Origin: Peromyscus leucopus
Lineage: Eukaryota; Chordata; Mammalia; Rodentia; Cricetidae
Assembly: GCF_004664715.2 (NCBI RefSeq)
Contig: NC_051071.1
Location: 5,419,501-5,483,500, forward strand
Direction: 5' to 3'
DNA length: 64,000 bases
The translations under genes and the position numbers were made by a program. The notes below the pieces were generated by a model. That model saw nothing but the letters and a program-made list of their open reading frames with translations. It was not told the origin of the DNA and did no database searches. Below, piece by piece: positions 11,978 to 23,938 of the stretch. Position 1 is the stretch's first letter. Every line of letters starts with the position of its first letter.

Positions 11978-12567
11978 GTTCCTGCTCACTATTTTTAATC
12001 TGGCAAAGCCAGAAGGACAAACAAGGAAAGCAAAGATCCAAAAATGGCTGACAACAAGGAGAGGTTAAAAGTACAGGCCAGGTTCTGAGACAATAGCTGT
12101 AATTAATTATTAAAGAGATTAGAACCATTAAAGAGAAATCTTGTGCTCTTCACTGGGACATCAAAGGTGGCCTGAGTACAAGACTCCATTTTATGAAAAT
12201 CAGTATTGATTTCAAAGGAGACAGCTTAAACCAAGACTACTACTGAAGGAGTTCCCTGGTAGAAAACAACCAAGAAAGGAAGTCTTTTCCCAAGTCAGCC
12301 TGAAAGGCACACAGAGGCTGAGGATAATCCTGGAGCCACACCTTACTGGCAGAAGAACTTGATAGCACTGTCTACATGATACAGAGTGTTGATTAAGCTT
12401 GTGGCTGACTTACAAGAGGGTAAGGAGCAAAGCATACTAAATTTAGATCTTTTTTACATGATGAGCTAGACAAGAAGGTACAAAATAAATGAATAAAAGA
12501 TAAATATATCCAACAATTCATTATTTCTGAAGAATTTTGTTCTTACTAAAATTTTTAAAATACTTAC
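11978..12567. other. Intron with unassigned repeat-like sequence
   Basis: Likely the right half of the element interrupted by the solo LTR; no gene seen. The last 100 bp run into the exon at 12568. Confidence 0.3.
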
Positions 12568-12732
12568 ATTTCTTTCTACTTCGATTAATCTGTCTTTAAC
12601 TTTCAGGAGTTCTCTGGTCGTTTCTTGACTTTCTCGCTCCCATTTACTATCTTCCCCAGAGACAGGAGGGGAGCTCTGCACCATCGTTTCCTCATCTTGT
12701 CTCTGTTTGAGAGCTTCATAATTTTTTTTCAC
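12568..12732 (-). CDS. Ccdc88a: Ccdc88a exon, coiled coil with Ser/Pro break (codons 790-844)
   Basis: 165 nt, 55 codons, phase 0; acceptor 'attttag', donor gtaagt. Starts VKKNYEALKQRQDEETMVQS, then SPPVSGEDSKWERE, then TTRELLKVKDRLIEVERN. The SSPPVSGEDSKW segment interrupts the heptads and probably forms a flexible hinge in the coiled coil (inference). Its neighbouring introns carry many SINEs and two LTRs. Confidence 0.97.
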
Positions 12733-12899
12733 CTAAAATTATTTAAAATATTTTAATGGGAAAAAAATCACCAAGATTTTTATATTTCTCAATTACTTTG
12801 GGTCTGTATTGGTCTGGTGAATATGACAGATTATTTAAAAATGTGATAAATGTGTGATTACCATTACTGTGATCAAAGGCTTTTTGAAATACAGTTTAG

Positions 12900-13052
12900 G
12901 GGCTAGAGAGATGGTTCAGTGGTTAAAAGCACTTCTTGCTCTTCCAGAGAACCCAAGTATGCACAGTTCACAATCATCTCTAACTCCAGCTTCAGGACTC
13001 CCACCCCCACAACACACATAAACACACTTACACATACAAATAAATTGTAAAA
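12900..13052 (+). repeat. B2 SINE
   Basis: 'ggggctagagagatggttcagtggttaaaagcactt' head, CA-rich tail. Ends next to the LTR at 13063. Confidence 0.9.
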
Positions 13053-13062
13053 GAAGACCTGG

Positions 13063-13536
13063 TGTGGTGATATTTTATTTCTGTTCTAACAAATAAAGCT
13101 TGCCTGGAGGATCAGAGGACAAAGCCAGCCACTATATTAAACACAGAGGTCAGGCAGTAGTAGCACACACCTGTAATCCTAGCATTCAGGAGGCAGAGAT
13201 TCATCTGGATCTCTATGAGTTCAAGGCCACACTGGGAACAGAGCCAGGCATGGTGACACATGCCTTTAATCCCAGCACTTATTAACCACAGAGGTCTGGA
13301 GGTCTCTATAGACAGACAGGAAGTGACAGAGCTGGGTGGAGTGAGGAAATAAGATGGTAGGGCACAGAAAGGTATATAAGGCCCGAGTATACAGGAAGTA
13401 AGTAGCTCTGGAAGCTGAGGAGTTGGTAAGATGAGGTTGGTTGTGGCTTGTTCTGTTTCTCTGATCTTTCAGCTTTCACCCCGATATCGGGCTCTGGGTT
13501 TTCTATTAATAAGACCGTTTAGCAATTTGTGTTACA
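13063..13536 (+). mobile_element. Class II solo LTR containing B1-like segments
   Basis: Starts TGTGGTGATATTTTATTT and ends ttaataagaccg...gtgttaca. It shares its head, middle and tail with 37589-38056 and its ends with 63173-63654. It contains two B1-type segments (about 13150-13225 and 13240-13280, 'cctttaatcccagcac'), and 'aggtatataaggcc' near 13370 as a possible TATA region. TSD not resolved. Confidence 0.75.
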
Positions 13537-13544
13537 CCCCAGGT

Positions 13545-13622
13545 TGGCCTTGAACTCCTGATCTCACTTTCCATTACCTGTTAAGTGCTAAGACTAGAGA
13601 TGTCAGCCACCATACTGGGCCT
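13545..13622 (-). repeat. B1 fragment, minus strand
   Basis: 'caggttggccttgaactcctgatctc...gtcagccaccatactgggcc', the 5' half of an inverted, diverged B1. Confidence 0.7.
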
Positions 13623-13764
13623 CAAATTGACTTAAAGTAGGTTGCAATAACACCAGAAAAGACTGAGTAATACACAGGCTTGAATTGCTACTAACATGAA
13701 AAAACTTGATCATCTTCTACGATCAAAAATTGCCAAAATTAACACCTCTCTGTAATTAAAAATT

Positions 13765-13987
13765 TTTTAAGATAAAAAACAGATTCTGTGTATGAATGTT
13801 TTATCTCATGAAGGAAGGTATGTACAGCATGTGCATGCAGTGCCTGCTGAGGACAGCAGAGGGTAGAGGATCCACTGGAACTGGAGTTATCAACAGTTGT
13901 GAACTGCCATGTAGATGCTGGGAATTGAATCCAGGGTCTCTGGAAGAGCAGCCAGTGTTCTTAATTGCTAAGCCATCTCCCTAATCC
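13765..13987 (-). repeat. B2/B3 SINE, minus strand
   Basis: 'gtgaactgccatgtagatgctgggaattgaatccagg...ttgctaagccatctcc' is an inverted B2-type SINE. Confidence 0.8.
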
Positions 13988-14010
13988 CCAAATATGCTAT
14001 TTTTAAATGA

Positions 14011-14047
<37 letters not shown>

Positions 14048-14206
14048 TTTGAGTACAGGAATCTGCAAAGGCCAGAGACTTTAGATCCCCTGGAGTTGAA
14101 GTTACAGATGGTTGTGATCCACCTAATATGGGTGCTGGGAACCAAACTCAGATCCTCTGAAAGAACAGTATATACTCTGAACTGTTGAGCTATCTCTCTA
14201 GCCCAT
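14011..14206 (-). repeat. B3-type SINE, minus strand, with (GT)n(GC)n
   Basis: 14011-14046 is (GT)n running into gcgcgcgc; then 'gttgtgatccacctaatatgggtgctgggaacc...gagctatctctctagccc', an inverted SINE. Confidence 0.8.
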
Positions 14207-14209
14207 CTT

Positions 14210-14518
14210 TAATTCAAATTTACTATTATACTTATCTTGCTCTACTAGTTTATTTTAGATATTTATAGTACATTTAAAAATTAGCATCATAGTTTATATT
14301 AAGGGCAGAAATGATTGAAATAGTTCATGTTGTACAAAACTTAAGGAAGCCTTTATTAATTCAGCAGTGAACTAGTGTTACTACTAGTGAGTTAGAAAAT
14401 GGCAAGAAAAGAAAAAAAGCTAGGATGGAATGGAATGTTATGTATGGCCGGAGATCTTGGATACTCCTGTTTTCTCACACAGTCTTTTTTCTAGGCTTAC
14501 AAAAGCTGTGGTCAAAGT
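14210..14518. other. Intron, AT-rich, nothing recognised
   Basis: No coding or repeat signal identified. Confidence 0.35.
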
Positions 14519-14569
14519 GAGTCCCAGGAAAGGCGCAAAGCTACACAGAGAAACCCTGTCTCGAAAAAC

Positions 14570-14609
<40 letters not shown>
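14519..14609 (+). repeat. 5'-truncated B1 with long poly-A
   Basis: 'gtcccaggaaaggcgcaaagctacacagagaaaccctgtctcg', then about 38 A. Only the 3' third of B1 is present. Confidence 0.85.
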
Positions 14610-14611
<2 letters not shown>

Positions 14612-15526
14612 CAAAAGCTGTGGTCAAATAAATGCAATATTAAGGAGAGCTTACATAAGAAGAAAAGTGTTATGTCAGGTATATACTATTTTGTTTTTCT
14701 TTTGCAAGAAGAGGTTAACTGTGTTTGATAACAAGAGTGGAAAATAACAACCAAAAATAGGAGAGCTGGAAATAAAACTCAATGTTTCTGAGTTATACTC
14801 TGTTCATGTGTTCCTTTAGCTTACATGTCATTAATCAAAATCCTTATATTCACAAAGGAAATGAATAAAGTGTGAATTAAAACAAAATATTCTACAACAA
14901 ATCAATGCAGAGTCAATTTAAAACTAAAAGTCCATTAAGTTCAAGTTTAAAGCAATTAATAACGGTATTATAAATTATACTGTAATTTCAAATTTCCAGT
15001 GATTATCAAAGATAATGTAACCTTTTAGAACTGAGGTATAATCTATATACAGTTTCTATTGCACTGATTATAAGAGATATGTGGTCTATTTTTTCAATAA
15101 CATATATTCATGTAACTTATCAACATGATAAGAGTATTTCTATCACTTTAGAAGGATCACTCCTTACAAGACAAAATTGTTTTGCTTTTTTCACCAAATT
15201 TAGTGTTGCATGCTCTAAATGTAATTACACAATATGTAATCTTTTTATGTATATTTTTCTGAGCATATTCTTATGCTTTACTAATATATTAAATGAATCA
15301 ATAATTTTTTCCTCTTTTCTACTGTTGTACTATCTCTTACTATATGGATATACCAAAATTTCTTTATTCAATTATCAGATGAGGATCACTGAGTTTATTT
15401 CCAGTTTTTAATAAAATCTTTTGTGTATATGTTTATAGGTATTTGCTTGTGTACACATACGTTCACATGCCTTTGAAGACAAGAGGTGTATTCCTCAACT
15501 GCTCTCACTTTAAAAACATTAGACAA
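14612..15526. other. Intron, AT-rich, nothing firmly recognised
   Basis: High A+T, several short open frames without family resemblance. Possibly ancient L1 but not supportable by eye. Confidence 0.35.
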
Positions 15527-15735
15527 GTAGCTGGAGAGATGGCTCAGCAATTAAGAGTAGCTTGCTGCTCTTTCACAGGACCTGAGTATATGTCCCATCA
15601 TCCATGTTGGGTTACTAACAACTAAATGCTCGTAACTCCAGTTCCAGAGGTTTCAACACCCTCTTCTGGTCTCCACAGGCACTTGTGCACTTAAAGCATA
15701 CACACACACACACACACACATTTAAAAAATAATTT
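15527..15735 (+). repeat. B2 SINE
   Basis: 'agctggagagatggctcagcaattaagag' head, a full B2 body and a (CA)n-AAATAAT tail. Confidence 0.9.
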
Positions 15736-15740
15736 TAAAA

Positions 15741-16560
15741 AATCAGATAACATGATCAAGTTGGTTTCATTCCAGGGATGCATGGACAGTCTGGCACATA
15801 CAAATCAAATCAATAAATCAAGCAATGCAGGACCTAAATGGTCTCTGGGACACAATTCATTGCATTACTTCAATAGATGCAGAAAAGGTTTCTGATAAAG
15901 TTTAACATCTCTTCATGATAAAAGCCCTTGAAGAAATTAGAATATAAGCACATATCTCAACATAATAAATGCTATGTTCAACAAACCTATAACCAACATT
16001 ATACTAAGCAAGGAAAAACTGAAACCATATCATCTAAAATCTGGACTGAAGCAAGAATGTCAATCTTCTCTACTGTTGCTCATCTAGACTTGAAGTCCTA
16101 GCTATAGCAGTAAGGCAAGACAAGGAATAAAAAAAGAGCAAACAAAAAGAAGTCAAACTATCCACATTGTTGGACAACATGATCCTATACCGAAAAGACC
16201 TTAGGAGTTCCATCAAAAACACATCGATCTGATTGATTAAATACTTTTACTGAAGTAGCCACACACAAAACCATCATCCAGAATCAGAGTTTTCGATATA
16301 GTGATGATGAGCATTTTGAGAAAAGAATTAGGAAAGCATCCCTATTTACAAAAGTGTCAGGAAAAAGACAAATCATCTAGGAGTAAATCTAAGAGGCTAA
16401 ACACCTTTACAAAGAAATCTTTAAAACGCAGAAGAGATAAGGATTCTAGCAGATAGAAAGTCCTCCCATGCTCATGGATTAGCAAAATTAGTATTTTAAA
16501 AATGGCTATATTCCACCAAAATTTTGTAATCAGCTGATCAACCTATCTTCTAATTTAATT
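15741..16560 (+). mobile_element. L1 fragment, ORF2 reverse-transcriptase region
   Basis: 'gatcaagttggtttcattccagggatgcatgg' followed by 'aatagatgcagaaaaggtttctgata' and 'aacctataaccaacattatactaa' is characteristic L1 ORF2 text. Several stops and small deletions; no 3' UTR. Inactive fragment, antisense to Ccdc88a. Confidence 0.9.
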
Positions 16561-16619
16561 TGGATTATGTTTGGTATTACATTGAATTAACAGATTCATT
16601 TGTGATCTCCTAATTTATT

Positions 16620-16700
16620 TATTCTAGTCCTGGGGACCAAATCTAAGTTTTCCACAATCTGGACAAGTGCTAAAGCACTGAGCTATCTGCAAACCTAAGA
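16620..16700 (-). repeat. ID/B4-type fragment, minus strand
   Basis: 'gtgctaaagcactgagctatctgc' resembles an inverted tRNA-derived SINE head. Confidence 0.5.
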
Positions 16701-17021
16701 CATGTCCTATCAACAATACAGAACACTTAATGATATGGTACCACCTGCATACTAAGGTACTCTTTATATTTTATCAATGCAGCAGTTCTTTAAAGTACTT
16801 GATGGTATTTTACAGTATTATAAATGATATTTTTCTTTTAAATTTTCTTTATTTTTTCATTGCTAATATATACAAATATGGTTAAGAGTTTTATATACTG
16901 ACTTTTAACCTAGGACACTTGATAAAATAAACTTTGTATAATTTTCTTAAGTTCTTTAGAATTTCCTGCCAAAATAATGTCAGAAGTCAATAAATATGTT
17001 TCATCCTTTCAAATTTGTATT

Positions 17022-17205
17022 TTTGGGGCTACAGAAGTGGTTCAGTGGTTAAGAGCGCTTACTGCTCTTCCAGAGCACCCATGTGTGACTTGCAGTCACA
17101 ACAGGTGGTGCACAGCCACCTGTAACTACAGCTTCAGTGTACCCACCACTCTCTTCTGACCTCCACAGGCACCTGCATACACACCCACACAAATATCAGC
17201 CTTCT
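17022..17205 (+). repeat. B2 SINE
   Basis: 'ggggctacagaagtggttcagtggttaagagcgctt' to a CA-rich tail. Confidence 0.9.
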
Positions 17206-17326
17206 TTTCTTTATCCTAATACATTAAGACCAACAACACAGTGTTTAATAGAAACAGTGAGAGCAATATCTTTGCTTTTCCTCCCTGGAAGTAAATAGTC
17301 TTTTACCATTAAGAACGATGTACATG

Positions 17327-17493
17327 GGCTGGAGAGATGGCTCAGCGGTTAAGAGCACTGGCTGCTCTTCCAGAGGACCTGGGTTTAATTCCCAGCACCC
17401 ACATGGCAGCTCACAACTGTCTGTAATTCTAGTTCCAGGGGATTTGACACCTTCACACCAATGCATATGAAATAAAGTTTAAAAAATATTAAA
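17327..17493 (+). repeat. B2 SINE, young
   Basis: 'gggctggagagatggctcagcggttaagagcactgg' is near consensus; the body is shortened before 'aaataaagtttaaaaaata'. Confidence 0.95.
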
Positions 17494-17707
17494 AAAACAG
17501 AATGATGTTCAGTGTAGGTCACCTATAAACACCCTTTATTTATTTAATAAAGTTCTTTTTATATGTGAGATAGGTATTAAATCCTTTAACTATAGTTGTG
17601 GACAGGTCATTCTCCATGTAGTTCTATCAATACTGCCATAGTTTGAAGCTGTTGTTAGACATGAGAACATTTAATCTTGCTATATTATGAAGCTAAAATG
17701 ATCATTT

Positions 17708-17883
17708 AAAAAAATTTATTTATTTATTTATTTTGGTTTTTCGAGACAGGGTTTCTCTGTGTAGCTTTGGTACCTTTCCTGGAACTCACTTTGTAGACCA
17801 GGCTGGCCTCATAATCACAGAGATCTGCCTGGCTCTGTCTCCTGAGTGTTGGGATTAAAGATGTGCGCCACCACTGCCTGGCA
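17708..17883 (-). repeat. B1 SINE, minus strand
   Basis: TTTA-rich tail, 'ggtttttcgagacagggtttctctgtgtagc' through 'gtgcgccaccactgcctgg'. Near full length. Confidence 0.95.
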
Positions 17884-17939
17884 ATCATTTTAAAATTTTT
17901 AGCTGAGATAAGTCATTGCTATAAAATTATTTAAATAGC

Positions 17940-18103
17940 TTTCTTTTTTTTATTTTTTGTTTTTTGAGACAGGGTTTCTCTGTAGCTTTGGAGCCTGTCC
18001 TGGACTACCTCTGTAGACCAGGCTGGCCTTGAACTCACGAGATCCACCTGCCTTTGCCTCCCGAGGGCTGGGATTACAGGTGTGCCCACCACCGCCCGGC
18101 TAA
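17940..18103 (-). repeat. B1 SINE, minus strand
   Basis: 'tttgagacagggtttctctgtagctttgg' to 'ggtgtgcccaccaccgcccggc'. A second B1 in the same orientation 60 bp from the first. Confidence 0.95.
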
Positions 18104-18104
18104 T

Positions 18105-18832
18105 AGCTTTCTTTTGATTAGTATTACAATGATATATTTTTTTTTTGTTAAAATTTCTTGTAGTTGGCATTTCACTAGGTTTTACTTTTCCATTGAATAT
18201 TATCATCTCTGCTTTAGAATGGGAATGTTTAGACCTTTTTACAGTAAATATAATTGATCTGATTTGGTTTAAAACTTCCCCTTTATTATTTATTTTCTAT
18301 TTGTCTAATCTGTACTTTGTTGTTTCTTTCTGCCTTCCTTTGGATTTTTAAAAATTCCCTTTCATATTTCTACGTCACAGTATACATTGTTTAGTCTAAA
18401 TTTCAGAATCTATTTTCAAGTAATATGCCTCATCATGCACAGTATTGAAAGGTTAGAAAAGTATAATTCCATATTCATGTATACAGGAGTAAGGGCTAAA
18501 GTTAAAGACAATGATGGAATTTGGTATCTCTAATGTTTAGACTTAAAGCACAAAAAACAACTCATGTACTAACCTACTTATTTTCTTGCTGAATAGCTTC
18601 ATGGAGTTATCATTATCTGTAGCCTACAAATATTGTTTAAGAGTATGAAATTCAGGACATAAAGCTGATTAATAATCATTTATGCCAACAAAGCAGAACT
18701 CTGAACCAGTGCAGGTTCCACAATGGCAAAATCTGTGACAAATACCAGTAAAGATGCTATAGGTATATGGTGAACAAAAAGTCTTCCCTTTCTGCAGCAA
18801 AAACTCAAATGTGGTTAACTGTTTCTCTAGAA
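18105..18832. other. Intron, AT-rich, nothing recognised
   Basis: No exon or clear repeat seen. Confidence 0.35.
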
Positions 18833-19016
18833 TAGTGGCTCTCAATCTTTTAATGCAGTTCTTAATGTTGTGGTGATCTCCAAACCATAAAATTATTTCA
18901 TTGCTACTTCATAACTATAATTTTGTTGTTATGAATCATAATGTAAATATATGAAACACAGGATATCTGATGTGCAACTTCCAAAGGAGTTGTGACTCAC
19001 ATGTTGAGAACAACTG
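18833..19016 (+). mobile_element. Non-autonomous hAT DNA transposon (URR1-like)
   Basis: Terminal inverted repeats 'tagtggctctcaatc' and 'gttgagaacaactg' match the CAGTGGTTCTCAACC type. The flanks ctctagaa and ttctaaaa are an 8-bp target duplication matching at 6 of 8 positions. The inside has the 'cataaaattatttcattgctacttcataa' text usual for this family. No transposase. Confidence 0.85.
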
Positions 19017-19327
19017 TTCTAAAAGCATAATAAAACTAGAATATTAGAGTATTAGGTAATAATGCTTATGGGGGGGATGCCAAGACTGGTAGACTATCTG
19101 GAAAGCTCATTACCTAATAGAAAGCAGGATAACTGGATTTCTCTACAGGCAGCAACTCTTATAATTGGTATGCACATTTTGGAGATTTTAAATTTATGCC
19201 TTTGGAGTTGTAAGACTTAATGACTATTATGAAGCACCAAGTCTCCAAACCAGAGCAGCTCTTTCCTACTCCAGTGTGAATCTTCTGTTCTACTTGAAGC
19301 ATAATCTGGTACAAAAATGTGTCTCAT

Positions 19328-19482
19328 GGACCAGCAAGACAGTTCAGTAGTTTAAGGTGTTTGCTGCCAAACCTGACAACCTGAGTTTGATCCCCAGGAC
19401 GCATATGGTAGAAGTTGTCTACACATTGTCCTTTGACCTCCACAGGCAACAGGCATGCTGTGGTATGTCCTCACTCCTATGT

Positions 19483-19527
<45 letters not shown>
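19328..19527 (+). repeat. SINE (B2/RSINE-like) with (GT)n
   Basis: 'accagcaagacagttcagtagtttaaggtg' head and 'gatccccaggacgcatatgg' box B region, then a (GT)n run at about 19477-19527. Confidence 0.7.
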
Positions 19528-19529
<2 letters not shown>

Positions 19530-19679
19530 CAAACAGAAGTAAATGAAAAATTTTAAAGAATCAGTATCACATAATTATGTGGAGAGACACCTAAGAGTGC
19601 CTAGCCATCTACTTGAATTTCCTAGGGTGATTTTGAATAGATTAGTTCTGAATGTGGCCTACAGTAATCTCCTCACTCC

Positions 19680-19820
19680 ATCTGTTTGTCACATAGAGCA
19701 CTTCTACAATCCCTGTGCCTAGGAAAGATGTAAGATGATCAGCTCAAGGCTATCCTTGGCTACATGGTATGTTTAAGGCCAATCTGTGCTACAAGAGAGC
19801 CTGTCTAGAAAAAAAACGAG
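19680..19820 (+). repeat. Old B1-like fragment
   Basis: 'tatccttggctacatggtatg...ctacaagagagcctgtctag' resembles a degraded B1 3' half. Confidence 0.45.
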
Positions 19821-20344
19821 AAGTAAAGAAAAAGACAACTGCTGGAGCAATGCAGAGACTGAAAAGGGAAGAGTAAACAGAAGGTGAGCCCTTCCTACTT
19901 CAGTTTACTCACAGCGAAAACAGTGTTTAACTTCACTCAACAATTCCAAATTTCACAAGAAAACAGATGTAGGTAGCATCTTATTTGTGAGCAGATCATC
20001 TGCTTTCCTATACCAAACCTAATACTGTCCTCTATGTCTTCACAGTCATATCTTTATTGATTAAAATCTACCTGAAGGCGCAACAAGAAAAATGCACCAG
20101 AGAAAGGTATCAGTACCTCAAAAACTGAGTTTCTGAAACAAAATAAGCCTGCTTCTTGTCCATCCCACTTCTACAATTCTTCCTATGTCCTCACCTATAA
20201 GAGGGACTATTACATACTTGAAAATATACTCCCAAATATATGAAACAGAATGAAATACTAACATAAATATACTCAAGTTTTTATTTTCTCTTTATGTTTT
20301 TCTGCTCAAACACTTATAAAGCAGTTTTGAAGAAAAAAACTTAC

Positions 20345-20483
20345 TGTTTTTAGTTCTTGGCGCAACTGTTGATTGTAATTTGTAGACTCTTCCAACCGAG
20401 CTTCTAAAGCAGCAATTTTTTCTTCTTTTATTTCAAGGGACTTCTTAAGAGTGGATTCTAATTTTGATTCCAAAAGTTTGTAC
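20345..20483 (-). CDS. Ccdc88a: Ccdc88a exon with tandem TAGTAG acceptor (codons 743-789)
   Basis: 139 nt: one base (G) completes Arg, then YKLLESKLESTLKKSLEIKE through RQELKT to donor gtaagt. The acceptor reads ggatagtag|GTACAAAC. Using the second AG gives DDRYK, the form I recall for Girdin; using the first AG would insert a single Ser (DDSRYK) in frame. The chosen start is the downstream one. Confidence 0.95.
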
Positions 20484-20873
20484 CTACTATCCAAGTACAA
20501 GAGTAATTTAGTTTGTCACTAGATGTCAAAACATTTTTAGACAAGCTATGACTACAACATTGATGTATGAAATGATATCTATAAGCCTTCAGGTTTGGTG
20601 TAAACTATCCTCCTCTTAGTGGTGGTCACAGCACAAAATTTAGTAAGTAAACAGAACTCTAAATTACTGTCAAGACCATCAAAAGAGCAATTAATGCTCA
20701 AAAAGGGAAACTGAATGACTAGATTCCCAAATATTTCTTCTGGTTTTATAAGACTAAAATAGAAAAAAAGAAGTTGATGTATCCTTTATATCTCACATAT
20801 GCCTGTGAGATTAGTATGTATGCATTTTTACATAATGGCCAACATGAGCAGTTAAGACTTAAAACTCAACATA

Positions 20874-20998
20874 AGCTGGGCATAGTGACACACACCTTTT
20901 ATTCCCACACTTGGAAGGCACAGACATGCCTAGCCTACAAAGAGAGTTCCAGGCTAATTAGGACTACATAGTCAGACTAAACAAAACAAAAGCAAAAC
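20874..20998 (+). repeat. B1 SINE, diverged
   Basis: 'gctgggcatagtgacacacaccttttattccc' to an AACAAAAC-rich tail; internal deletion. Confidence 0.8.
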
Positions 20999-21179
20999 AA
21001 AACACCTCAATACTGGCTGCTTTTAAACAGTTACAATAAAAAAGACAATGCCATACTCATGGCACATAGTGGTAAGAGCCAGACAGATGTGAATACCAAT
21101 ATTCTAGTTACTTTACAATATTTTAGAATGCATAAGTCAGTTATTAAGTAATTTTAAAAAATGCATATGTGATGTATGC

Positions 21180-21440
21180 ATATGTACACACATTTATGTG
21201 CCATGGGCAAGAGGGTACCCTTTTCTGTTGCTGTCTTAAGTCTCCTGACAGGGCCTTTCACTGAACCTGGAGTTTGTTTTTCAGTTAAGCAGGATGGCCA
21301 TCACATCCTAGATATCTTTCTGGTCTTTCTGTTGTACAGTCCCTTATCCCCAACCCCACCCATAGTTGCAGGCACACATACTATACCCAGCTTTCTACAT
21401 GGGTACTAAGGATGCAAACTCAGGTCTCCACACTTGCATA
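21180..21440 (-). repeat. B3/B4-like SINE, minus strand
   Basis: 'ttgcaggcacacatactatacccagctttctacatgggta' and 'aactcaggtctccacacttgca' resemble the inverted B4 core. Diverged. Confidence 0.5.
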
Positions 21441-21507
21441 CCAATTTCAGAGTATACAGTAAAATAAAGGTTTCAGTTCATGCACATTTTATACCTAAAG
21501 AACCCAA

Positions 21508-21665
21508 AGAGATAGCTGGGTGTGGTGTTGCTTGCTTATGCATGCTTGTAATATCAGCATCTGAGAGGTGAAAGCAAGAGCATAAGGAGCAGAGTTCAAG
21601 ATCATCATCAGCAACATCGCCAGTTAAAAGCCAGTCTGAACTACTCAAGATCCTACCTAAGTATC
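21508..21665 (+). repeat. B1-like SINE, diverged
   Basis: 'agctgggtgtggtgttgcttgcttatgcatgcttgtaatatcagc' is a B1 head with an insertion. Confidence 0.6.
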
Positions 21666-22199
21666 TGCAAATGAATCTAAAGACAAAACCTTTGGGCAAA
21701 TGAGACCCTGGAAAAGAGTAAACTGGCCTAATGGTATAGCACATTTCCAATAGGATAGAATTTCATAAATCTTCCCAAAGGTTTGTTTCTGCTGTTCTCT
21801 ACAGACATATAATGCAAATGGCATTTTTGTAGTCCCATTCAATTAAAAATTAAGTTGGCTTTGGAGCTGGAGTATGACTCTCTCCTTTTCTAAACCCAAA
21901 CATGCTTGTTAAAGGAAAATCCAAAATCTCTGCCTCATGTCAGAAGAGCCACCTGGTATGGGACAAAGAAAAACAAAATTAAGGAACTATTCTATTGTCA
22001 CTAATCTCATAATCCTTTGGTTTTGACTCTTTAAAATCTTAAGGTATAATTTATAATCTATATGTAAACTTTCTGTTGTGATATGAATGGTCATATAGAG
22101 TACTAACTAATTCTAGAAATAAGCTTCATCTAGCTTCCTGTACATGATTTCAGGCTAGAATCTGAAGCAGGTAACTAGGAACTAAGTTTGTGTACCTGG

Positions 22200-23937
22200 A
22201 TGTATTTAACAGATTGTGGTCCTTTAAACTTCTCAGTGATCTGCTGCATATGACATTTGAACTGTGACCATTCCTGACAGTGACCTTTGGGATCACTCAG
22301 AAAATGATGGGGCCCCATAATGATGAATCCACTTGGATTGTGGTAACACCATTAAGCGAACAAACACCACCCAAAGATTAGCTTTGGCTACAAACTGCTC
22401 AGGACAACTTCAAACTGGTTAGCTAAGATGGTCCAGTCTTGTAGACTACTCCAGTCAGGACTTCAGATAAGCCCTGCACTTTCCATCACACCAAGATTAG
22501 ACACCAGCTAGCTCTCCTAAGACTTGACCATTATCTCAATTTTCTCAGGGTCCCCTAAAGATGCTGTCACCCCCAGGCAACAGGAAGTAATTTTAAGAAC
22601 ATGACACCCACATTCTCAAGAGGTGGATTGGGTGATTTTTGGTTGTTCTGTGGATTACGGATTTTCATGATCATTTAGGGGGATTGCCTGGTCAAGTTGT
22701 TACTCGTCATAGTCAGGAAGGAAACAAAGCAAAGGAGATTAAGATTCAGGGATCTCATTCTGAAAAGAAAAAAAAGCGAGAGGATATAGGGATGGTAGAA
22801 TAAAAGGGTGTATTATTAAATCTACTTTAAAACTAAAAAGCAACTATTACTCTCAAATATTTTACATTGGTATGGATTTTTGAGTATTGATACAAATTTA
22901 AGGTTGTTTTTGTTAGAACATACTGTATGTATGTTTCTAGTCTTGTTTAAGGTATTGTACCTACGCAGCTCATTTAAAAATGTAAAGTTCTAATCCTTGA
23001 AAGCTATTATTACAAACTATTTAGGATAATAAAGAAATGCAGGTTAGTAGTTAGTCAACTATATCAAACTCGTAGTCATGTAGGTATGTTTTCAAGGTCA
23101 AACAGATATATTTTAAACAGATAGGTGGTCTTCAAACACTTCAGAGATCTATAGAATATGGCATTTAAGATGTTTTAATAACCTAAGGTTTTTCATGACA
23201 GTGAGACACAACTGCTCCAGGCAGTACCAATTTACTTCAAAAAAGGGCATCAAAGAACCTTCACATGGAGTTTGCATTAATTGTGGCAAAGTTAGCCACT
23301 GGGCAAGAAACTACCCGCGCTGACAGAATGTTGTCCAAATTGGACAAGTAGGACACAAAAGAAGGCGACTGCTGAACTTTGCTAAGACAAGGTAGGCCAG
23401 TCCTTCAAAATTCCTGTTTCACAAAAAGTCTGTCAGATATTCTAGGCCAAAGATAGATGCCCCAACATTGCAGAGGAACCTTGGGTAACTGTCTAGGCAG
23501 CCAGCTGTCTCTGCCATTTCTATAGTTTTGGAAGTTGTTTGCTCTGCACTTCCTGTTTACTCAGGTAATAGATCCTTCTTGGGTCTCTGATGGGGTTGAA
23601 GATGAGACAGTTATAGTTACAGTTTTCCTTATTACCAAATTCAGAAAAAAAAAAAGACTGAAGGACATAAAAGCTTAAGTTGTTTATCTAAGAAAATGTT
23701 TTAAGGTCTAAAAATATTTTTCTAGGTTGGAAATACAAGTTGTGATAGAAGGCAAATTAGGTACAAAGCTTTGGACTCACTAAGATAGGAAAGATAATAA
23801 GAGTATCTTCTCCCGAATTTGCCAAATACAAATGGACTGGACATTCTGAATGTAATTCTTACTTGATAATTGTTCTTATTGTATATAGTTTTAGTTTGTT
23901 AAAACTTTTCCTTTTTATTTAGACAAAATTGGGGAAA
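22200..23937 (+). mobile_element. Class II ERV/LTR-retrotransposon remnant with gag zinc-knuckle fragment
   Basis: Segments at about 22260-22850 and 23800-23937 are clearly homologous to 36750-37380 and 37440-37588 of the second element (shared 'gctcaggacaa', 'gacaagccctgcactt' type text and 'ggaagtaattttaagaaca'). About 960 bp between them (22850-23810) is present only here and holds a gag nucleocapsid CCHC knuckle at 23273-23314 whose last Cys is Tyr. It ends with a purine tract (aaaattggggaaac) directly before the LTR-like foldback. Left edge approximate. No intact frame. Confidence 0.7.
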
Positions 23938-23938
23938 C

